Assembly: GCF_019393635.1 (NCBI RefSeq)
Contig: NC_057864.1
Location: 480,435,617 to 480,499,616, forward strand
Length of the DNA stretch: 64,000 nt
Direction: 5' to 3'
From: Dromiciops gliroides
Lineage: Eukaryota; Chordata; Mammalia; Microbiotheria; Microbiotheriidae
A program made the translations under genes and the position numbers. Shown here one piece after another: positions 56,842-64,000 of the stretch (within the stretch, counting starts at the first letter, position 1; each line of letters begins with the position of its first letter). The notes below the pieces were generated by a model. It had not been told where the DNA came from. It saw only the letters and a list, made by a program, of their open reading frames with translations, and did no database searches.

Positions 56842-57873
56842 ATGAGTAAGAAGCAAAAAAGAGCCCTCTCCATTGAGAGCTTCTGTATCAATAGGGAAGA
56901 AGCCAATACAAACTCAGATGAGGACAATACCCTCAAATTGCCTACATGTGAAGCCTCACGAGGGAAGGTGAATTGGTCTCAAGAACAAAAAGTCTTCCTG
57001 GAAGAGCTCAAAAAGAATCTCAAAAATCAATTGAGAGAGGTAGAAGAAAAAATGGGGAGAGAAATGAAAGCAAAACAAGAAAACTACGAAAAAAGAATCA
57101 GCAGCTTGGAAAAGGAAGCACAAAGATTGACTGCAGAAAACAATGCCTTAAAAAATTCATCTGGCCAAATGGAAAAAAAGGTGCATAATCTCACTGAAGA
57201 AAACAATGCTTTAAAAATTAAAGTGGGACAGTTGGAAGATAAGGAATCCATGAGACACCAGGAATCAGTCAAGCAGAATAAAAAAAATGAAAAAATAGAA
57301 GAAAATGTGAAATACCTCATTGGAAAGACAACTGATCTGGAAAACAGATTGAGGAGAGACAATTTGAGAATCATTGGACTGCCTGAAAGCCATGACCAGA
57401 AAAAGAATCTAGACACCATATTCCAGGAAATTATTAAGGAGAACTGCCCTGATACCATAGAATCAGAGGATAAAATCATCATTGAAAGAATCCATCGATC
57501 ACCTCCTGAAAGAGACCCCAAAAGGAAAACTCCAAGGAATATTGTAGCCAAATTCCAGAATTATCAGGTGAAGGAGAAAATACTCCAAGCAGCCAGAAAG
57601 AAGCAATTTAAATATCATGGAGCCACAGTCAGGATTGCTCAGGACCTGGCAGCTTCAACATTAAAGGACCGCAAGGCTTGGAATATGATATTCCGGAAGG
57701 CAAAGGAGCTTGGATTGCAGCCGAGAATCTATTACCCAGCAAAAATGTGCATTCTCTTTCAGGGGAAAAGATGGACATTTAATGACATCGGGGACTTTCA
57801 ATCCTTCCTGGTGAAAAGACCAGAACTGAACAGAAAATTTGATCTTAACATACAAGACTCAAGAGAAGTTTAA
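56842..57873 (+). CDS. L1 ORF1 protein (RNA-binding chaperone), intact
   Basis: 343 codons, uninterrupted, from ATG to TAA. ORF1p is the trimeric RNA-binding protein that coats L1 RNA in the cytoplasm. Residues about 50-175 form a long charged coiled coil with heptad-like repeats (LEKEAQRLTAENNALK, then LTEENNALKIKVGQLE, a repeated unit). An RRM-like domain follows (DLENRLRRDNLRIIGLPE near 165-182). The C-terminal domain includes RIAQDLAASTLKDRKAWNMI, and the basic residues of IERIHRSPPERDPKRKTP lie before it. Length is close to human ORF1p (338). The diverged copy at 18180-19770 has the same order. Intactness while ORF2 is broken suggests a fairly young insertion or chance preservation. Confidence 0.95.
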   Translation: MSKKQKRALSIESFCINREEANTNSDEDNTLKLPTCEASRGKVNWSQEQKVFLEELKKNLKNQLREVEEKMGREMKAKQENYEKRISSLEKEAQRLTAENNALKNSSGQMEKKVHNLTEENNALKIKVGQLEDKESMRHQESVKQNKKNEKIEENVKYLIGKTTDLENRLRRDNLRIIGLPESHDQKKNLDTIFQEIIKENCPDTIESEDKIIIERIHRSPPERDPKRKTPRNIVAKFQNYQVKEKILQAARKKQFKYHGATVRIAQDLAASTLKDRKAWNMIFRKAKELGLQPRIYYPAKMCILFQGKRWTFNDIGDFQSFLVKRPELNRKFDLNIQDSREV

Positions 57874-58469
57874 AAAGGTAAACAGAGGGGGAAAAAAAGG
57901 TTACTCAATTAGGTTAAACTGTTTATATCCCTACATGGGAAGATAATACTCATAACTCTTAAGAACTGTAAATGTATTTGGGCAGAGAGAAGGACTTTAC
58001 ACAGAGGGTATAAATATAAATTGTCTTTGATGTGATGATACAAAGAAAACTAAGGGGTTAAAAAGGGAGTCTATGGGGAGGAGAGGAAAGGGAAGGTGGA
58101 ATGGGGTGAATTATATCATGAAGAGGTGAAAAAAAAACCCTATTACAATAGAGGGAAAGAAAGGAGGGGTGAACATTGTTTCAACCCTACTCTCATTAAA
58201 TTTGATTCAAAGAGGGAATAACATATACGTTCATTGGGATAAAAAAACTTAGCTCATTCTTTAGGGAAGCAAAAGGGGAAGGGAAAGGGGGGACTGATAG
58301 AAGGGAGGACAAAAGTAAGGGAGAAAAGGGTAAAGAAAAGAGAGGGGGGTGATAAAAAGGGAGCGCAGATTGGGGGAGGCAGGGGTAAGAAGTAAAACAT
58401 CGGTGAGGAGGAATAGGGTGAAAGAAGGGGGGGGAAAGTACAAAGTGGGTAAATATAATGGAGGGGAAC

Positions 58470-60283
58470 AGACAGTCAGTAATAATAACTGTGAATGTGA
58501 ATGGGATGAACTCTGCTATAAAACAGAAGTGAATTGCAGAGTGGATTAAAAACCAGAATCCTACAATATGCTGTTTACAAGAAACACATCTGAAGCAGAG
58601 AGATACACACAGAGTCAAGATAAAAGGCTGGAGCAGAATATATTATGCATCAGCTAAAGTAAAAAAAGTAGGGGTAGCAATCCTTATCTCAGACAAAGTG
58701 AGGGCAAAAATAGATCTCATTAAAAGAGATAAGGAAGGAAATTACATCTTGCTAAAAGGTACTATAGATAATGAAGTAATATCAATATTAAATATGTATG
58801 CGCCAAGTGGTATAGCATCCAAGTTCTTAGAGGAGAAGTTAAATGAGTTACAAGAGGAATTAGACAGTAACACTATACTAGTGGGGGATCTGAATCTCCC
58901 CCTCTCAGAATTAGATAAATCTAGCCAAAAAATAAATAAGAAATAAGTGAAAGAGGTGAATAGATTACTAGAAAAGTTAGACATGATAGATGTCTAGAGA
59001 AAATTGAATGGGGATAAAAAGGAATATACCTTTTTCTCAGCAGTACATGGCACATTTTCAAAAACTGACCATGTATTAGGGCACAAAAACATCATAGTCA
59101 AATGTAGAAAGGCAGAAATAGTAAATGCATCCTTCTCAGATCATGATGCAATAAAAATTACATGTAAGAAAGAGCCAGGGAAAAGTAGAATGAAAATCAA
59201 TTGGAAACTAAATAATTTCATTCTAAAGAATGAATGGGCCAAACAAGAAATCATAGAAACAATCCATAACTTTATCCAAGAGAATGACAATAATGAGACA
59301 ACATACCAAAATCTATGGGATGCAGCCAAAGCAGTGCTTAGGGGAAAATTTATAGCTTTAAATGCTTACATGAATAAAAAAGAGAAAGAGGAGATTAATG
59401 AATTGGGCATGCAACTTAAAAAGCTAGAAAAAGAACAAATTAGAAATCCCCAATTGATACTAAACTAGAGATCCTGAAAATTAAAGGAGAAATTAATAAG
59501 ATTGAAAGCAAAAAACCCATAGAATTGATTAATAAAACTAAGAGCTGGTTTTATGAAAAAACCAATAAAATAGATAAAATATTTGTTAATTTTATTAAAT
59601 AAAAGAAAGAAGAAAACCAAATTACCAGTATCAAAAATGAAAAGGGTGATGTTACCACCAATGAAGTGGAAATTAAATCAATAATTAGGAATTATTTTGC
59701 CCAATTGTATGCCAATAAATTTGACAATCTAAATGAAATGGATGAATATTTACAAAAATACAAACTGCCCAGGTTAACTGAAGAGGAAATAAAATCCTTA
59801 AATAAGCCCATATTAGAAAAAGAAATTGAACAAGCCATTAATGAACTCCCTAAGAAAAAATCCCCAGGGCCAGATGGGTTTACAGGTGAATTTTACCAAA
59901 CATTTAAAGAACAATTAATTCCAATATTATACAAATTATTTGGAAAAATAGGTGAAGAAGGAGTTGTACCAAATTCGTTTTATGACACAAATATGATGGT
60001 GATACCAAAACCAGGCAAAGCAAAAACAGAGAAAGAAAATTATAGACCAATCTCCCTAATGAATATTGATGCTAAAATCTTAAATAAGATATTAGCAAGG
60101 AGATTACAGCAAGTGATCACCAGGATAATACACTATGACCAGGTGGGATTTATACCAGGAATGCAGGGCTGGTTCAAAATTAGGAAAACTATTAACATAA
60201 TTAACCACATCAATAAGAAAACCAACCAAAATCATATGATTATCTCAATAGATGCAGAGAAAGCTTTTGACAAAATACAGTAA
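58470..60283 (+). pseudogene. L1 ORF2 5' part: endonuclease and N-terminal RT, broken
   Basis: The apurinic-type endonuclease is recognisable by LQETH (58575-58589), GDLNLPL (near 58890) and, near its end, TDHVLGHK and SDHDAI. The reverse transcriptase then begins with [56 protein letters not shown] and [10 protein letters not shown]. Breaks: TGA at 58530, TAA at 58944, TAG at 58995, a frame change near 59460 (after the TAG-ended segment at 59466), a TAA near 59600, and a frame change near 60283. The usual phenylalanine of the GDFN motif is leucine here. The enzyme cannot be produced whole. Confidence 0.9.
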
Positions 60284-62291
60284 CCCATTCCTAATAAAAA
60301 CACTGGAGAGTTTAGGAATAGGGGGAGCTTTCCTTAGAATAATAAACAGTATCTACCTAAAGCCATCAGCAAGTATTATATGCAATGGAGATAAATTAGA
60401 GGCCTTCCCAATAAGATCAGGGGTGAAACAGGGATGTCCATTATCACCCCTATTATTTAATATTGTACTAGAAATGTTAGCTTTAGCAATCAGAGAAGAG
60501 AAGGGAATTAAAGGAATTAGAGTAGGCAAGGAGGAAACAAAACTATCACTCTTTGCAGATGATATGATGGTATACTTAAAGAATCCTAGAGAATCAACTC
60601 AAAAATTACTTGAAACAACTAACAACTTTAGCAAAGTAGCAGGATATAAAATAAATCCACATAAATCATCAGCATTTCTATACATGAGCGACAAAGTCCA
60701 GCAGCAAGAGATAGAAAGAAAAATTGCATTTAAAGTAACAGTAGATAATATAAAATACTTGGGAGTCTACTTGCCAAGACAAACCCAGGAACTCTACGAA
60801 CACAACTACCAAACACTCTTCACACAAATCAAATCAGATCTAAATAACTGGAAAGATATCAATTGCTCATGGATAGGCAGAGCTAATACAGTGAAAATGA
60901 CAATACTGCCTAAATTAATTTACTTATTCAGTGCCATACCAATCAGACTACCTAAAAATTATTTTATAGAGCTAGAAAAAATAATAACAAAATTCATCTG
61001 GAAAAACAAAAACTCAAGAATATCCAGGGAAGTAATGAAAAAAAATTCACAGGAAGGCAGGTTAGCGGTACCAAAGCTGGAGCTTTACTATAAAGCGGCA
61101 ATCATCAAAACTATCTGGTACTGGCTAAAAAATAGAGTGGTAGATCAATGGAATAGGCTAGGCTCAGGAAATGCAGTAGTAAATGACACTAGTAATGTAG
61201 TGTTTGATAAACCCAAAGACTCCAGCTTCTGGGATAGGAACTCAGTATTTGACAAAAACTGCTGGGAAAACTGGAAGATAGTATGGCAGAAATTAGGCAT
61301 AGACCAACATATTACACCTTATACTAAAATAAGGTCAAAATGGATACATGATTTAGACATAAGAGGTGATACCATAGGTAAATTAGGAGAGAAAGGAATA
61401 GTGTACCTATCAGATCTTTGGAAAGGAGAACAGTTTATGACCAAACAAGAGATAGAGAATATTATAAAATGCAAAATGGATGATTTTGATTACATTAAAT
61501 TAAAAAATTTTTGTACAAACAGAAGCAATGCATCCAAAATTAGAAGGGAGGCAGAAAGCTGGGAAACAATTTTTGTGGCCAGTACTTCTGATAAAGGCTT
61601 CATCTCTAAAATATATAGGGAACTAAATCAAATTTATAAGAATCCAAGTCATTCCCCAATTGAGAAATGGTCAAAGGATATGAACAGGCAGTTTTCTGAT
61701 GAAGAAATCAAAGCTATCTATTCCCATGTGGAAAAATGCTCTAAATCTCTAATGATTAGAGAGATGCAAATTAAAACAACTCTGAGGTACCACCTGACAC
61801 CTATCAGATTGGCTAAAATGACAAAAAAGGAAAATAATAAACATTGGAGAAGCTGTGGGAAAATTGGAACACTAATGCATTGTTGGTGGAGCTGTGAACT
61901 GATCCGACCAATCTGGAGAGCAATTTGGAATTATGCCCAAAGGGCGATAAAGCTGTGCATACCCTTTGACCCAGCAATACCACTTTTGGGTCTTTTTCCC
62001 AAAGAAATCATGGAAGGGGGAAAGGGACCCACATGTACAAAAATATTTATAGCTGCTCTTTACGTGGTGGCAAGGAATTGGAAGTTGAGGGGGTGCCCAT
62101 CAATTGGGGAATGGCTGGACAAGTTGTGGTATATGAATACAATGGAATACTATTGTGCTGTAAGAAATGATGAGCAGGAGGAGTTCAGAGAAACCTGGAG
62201 GGTCTTGTGTGAGCTGATAATGAGTGAGATGAGCAGAACCAGAAGAACATTGTACACAGTATCGTCAACATTGAGTGTTGACCTACTGTGA
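60284..62291 (+). pseudogene. L1 ORF2 3' part: RT catalytic core and cysteine-rich C-terminus
   Basis: This is one open segment of about 670 codons after the frame change. It contains SGVKQGCPLSPLLFNIVLEM and the catalytic LFADDMMVYL (the FADD motif of L1-type reverse transcriptase), then the thumb and connecting region, and a C-terminal cysteine/histidine cluster, HCWWSCELIRPIWRAIWNYA. The upstream part of the palm lies in the other frame, so this segment alone is not a full enzyme. The open frame extends back to 60252, but those first codons are the shifted reading of the preceding segment. It ends at a TGA after TVSSTLSVDLL. Confidence 0.93.
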
Positions 62292-62575
62292 TGGACTATA
62301 GTCTTCTCACCAATGCAATGGTACAGAAGAATTCCAGGGAACTCATGATAGAAGAGGATCTCCAAATCCAGGAAAAAAAAAAAAAAGAACTGTGGAGTAT
62401 AGATGCTGAATGAACCATACTATTTCTTTTGGTTTTGGTGCTGTTGTTTTTTTCTATTTTGAGGTTTTTCATCATTGCTTTGTTTTTTTCTCTTATAACA
62501 TGACTAATGCAGAAATAGGATTAATGTTATTATGTGTATATATACACACAACCTACATCAGATTACCTGCTGTCT

Positions 62576-62610
62576 AGGGGAGGGGGGGAGGGAGGGGAGG
62601 GAAGGAGAAA
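62576..62610 (+). repeat. G-rich polypurine tract in L1 3' UTR
   Basis: AGGGGAGGGGGGGAGGGAGG and following, with several G runs; G-quadruplex candidate. The corresponding position in the truncated L1 (36876-36911) and in the HAL1-like element (20708-20735) is also G/A-rich. Confidence 0.85.
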
Positions 62611-62704
62611 AATCTGAAATGGTAAAGCTTGTATAAACAAAAGTTGAGAACTATCTTTACATGTAACGGGAAAAAAAATAAAATACTTTATTAATTAAAA
62701 AAAA

Positions 62705-62800
62705 TTACTATGTGACACTGGGCAAATTCTTACTCTATCTCTCCCAAATTGAAGACTACCCCTTTCTTACTCCAAAGAGGTTAACTATCTATTTAAAATA
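62705..62800 (+). repeat. MIR-class remnant after the L1
   Basis: ACTATGTGACACTGGGCAAA and TTCTTACTCTATCTCTCCCA follow the MIR core order. Confidence 0.55.
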
Positions 62801-62910
62801 TTAAACAAAAACCAAAAAACTTCCAAATGAAGTAGGCTATCTGCTACTCAGAACATCATCCCATCTTTGTCCATATTATAGCCAATTTTATTACATGATG
62901 AAATTGCTAA

Positions 62911-62960
62911 ATATATGTGTGTGTGTGTGTGTGTGTACACACACACATATACACATATAT
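62911..62960. repeat. TG/CA inverted microsatellite
   Basis: ATATATGTGTGTGTG...TGTGTACACACACACATATA: a TG run joined head to head with a CA run, giving a near-perfect palindrome. Confidence 0.9.
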
Positions 62961-64000
62961 TTGGTGTCAGAGGCCTTGGATGGGGACAAGTCTATAGGTT
63001 TATTATCCATCATCACAGAGGTGGCCTAGAGGACCCAGGGGGCCAGCAGAAGATGAATACCTACCCCCCAGGCACCCTGTGCGAGTCAGTGGGTGGGCGG
63101 AACACCGAAGAGGCTTTAGAAGACTTTTCAGCTGGTTTCATATTCCTCACAATGGGATTCTACTTGAATGGCCCTCCTGCTTGGCTTCCATTTCCTAATT
63201 AAGAATCTGGGGGCTAATAAATGCTTACTGTAGGCCTAGAAGATTCTATGAGGATTACTGACAAAGACTGAGTGGTCTGGGCCCCTCAGAAGAAAAGAAG
63301 TAGAACCCAACCAAACTGTTTACAGTGCCTCATTCTTCCCTGATTTATTCAAGGGAGGCCACAGTTTGTAGCTCTGTAACATGTAACGGTGATGAGGAAT
63401 TATATTTTATCAAGCAAAGACATTTAGTAATTATACTTTGTCCCATAGGACTAGCCTACCATCTATCACACCATACTAGAGAAGGCTTTTCAGGGCACGA
63501 ATTATCTATATGTTTGAAGGCATTAAATCACTGGTACCCCAAAATATAGTTTAGAGAGTCTGTGAAATAGATGATACCCCCCCCTCCCTCCCATTGTTTA
63601 AAATAATTCATCATTCCTTTAAAAAATGCCTACATCAGCTTATAGATCCAACTAGTTTACCCAGTATGGGCCGTTACTGTGTTGATGCAAACCTGTGACC
63701 AGAATACAAATTAAAAGCTGTTTTCAGCCCTGAGACAAACCATTGTAACTGGCAACATTTGCCACATGGGGGTGGGATGGTGGGCATGGTGGCTGGGCGG
63801 AGCTAAGCTAGTCTGGGTCAGAGGAAGGGGAGGGCTGAGGGGTGATGGAAGAGGGGCACCAAGTGGGTACTGGGGCTGAGCAAGGAGAACAAATGGGGAA
63901 GGGGCATGGGTGGGATCGGGGTTTGGGCATCTCAAACTAATCATCTTATAGTGAAGGTTTCGGGAAATGAGAGTAGGGGTGGGGAGCGGCGCTGGTCCCC
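62961..64000. other. KLHL24 intron, unassigned
   Basis: No exon or RNA gene recognised. An L2/MIR-like end (GGCTAATAAATGCTTACTGT) lies at 63212. A G-rich stretch lies at 63765-63930 with chance open frames. The next KLHL24 coding exon is not in the window. Confidence 0.45.

Larger units (their letters stand above)
56485..62704 (+). mobile_element. Near full-length L1 retrotransposon, ORF1 intact, ORF2 broken
   Basis: About 6.2 kb inserted in a KLHL24 intron, antisense to the gene. Parts in order: GC-rich 5' UTR (56485-56841), ORF1 (56842-57873), ORF1-ORF2 spacer rich in A/G (57874-58470), ORF2 with endonuclease, reverse transcriptase and cysteine-rich C-terminus (58470-62291), and a 3' UTR with a G-rich polypurine tract (62576-62610) and AATAAA-containing A-rich end. 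ORF2 carries several stops and frameshifts, so the element is not autonomous as written. I found no clear target duplication, so the 5' boundary is approximate. Confidence 0.93.

Noticed and set aside
56485..62704. Target-site duplication for the large L1
   Set aside because: I compared the bases before about 56485 and after 62704 and found no convincing direct repeat; the boundary may be misplaced.

Overview
This window is nuclear DNA from a marsupial. The evidence is the large number of copies of the marsupial tRNA-derived SINE (WSINE1/MAR1 type, 5' end GGGGCAGCTAGGTGGCGCAG), marsupial-type L1 and half-L1 (HAL1-like) LINEs, many decayed L2/CR1-clade LINEs, an RTE fragment and MIR-class CORE-SINEs. 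The species cannot be fixed from sequence alone. Only a small part is protein-coding host sequence; the rest is intron, UTR and intergenic DNA filled with retroelements.

Two host genes are recognised, both on the minus strand and head to tail, matching the KLHL24-YEATS2 order of human 3q27. The high-coordinate end holds the last coding exon of KLHL24 (55813-56013), its probable 3' UTR down to a poly(A) signal at 50891, and upstream intron to the window end. YEATS2 follows. A CpG island at about 45440-46170 is its probable promoter and non-coding first exon. The start codon is at 29218. Nine coding exons are visible (29119-29240, 27755-27852, 27556-27648, 25860-26108, 24127-24242, 16366-16528, 10613-10724, 3944-3988, 2104-2284). 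They encode the N-terminal coiled coil, the serine-rich linker and the complete YEATS acyl-lysine reader domain, about 385 residues; the rest of the gene lies beyond position 1. All splice sites and phases agree except at one place: the YEATS exon at 16366-16528 carries one extra base in a C run. If real, it would truncate the protein inside the reader pocket.

The largest mobile element is a nearly full-length L1 at about 56485-62704 inside a KLHL24 intron. Its ORF1 is intact (343 codons); its ORF2 is recognisable but broken by several stops and frameshifts. A HAL1-like element with ORF1 and 3' end but no ORF2 lies at 18180-20760, and a 5'-truncated L1 with clear 14-bp target duplications at 36039-37011. 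One solo LTR and a pair of related LTR-like sequences represent endogenous retroviruses. No retroviral coding genes were seen.

No prokaryotic-type system, CRISPR array or new gene cluster is supported. The observations most worth checking are the YEATS2 exon frameshift, two loci where SINEs inserted repeatedly at the same target site, and an unidentified ~130-bp element present twice in inverted orientation (15257 and 17261).
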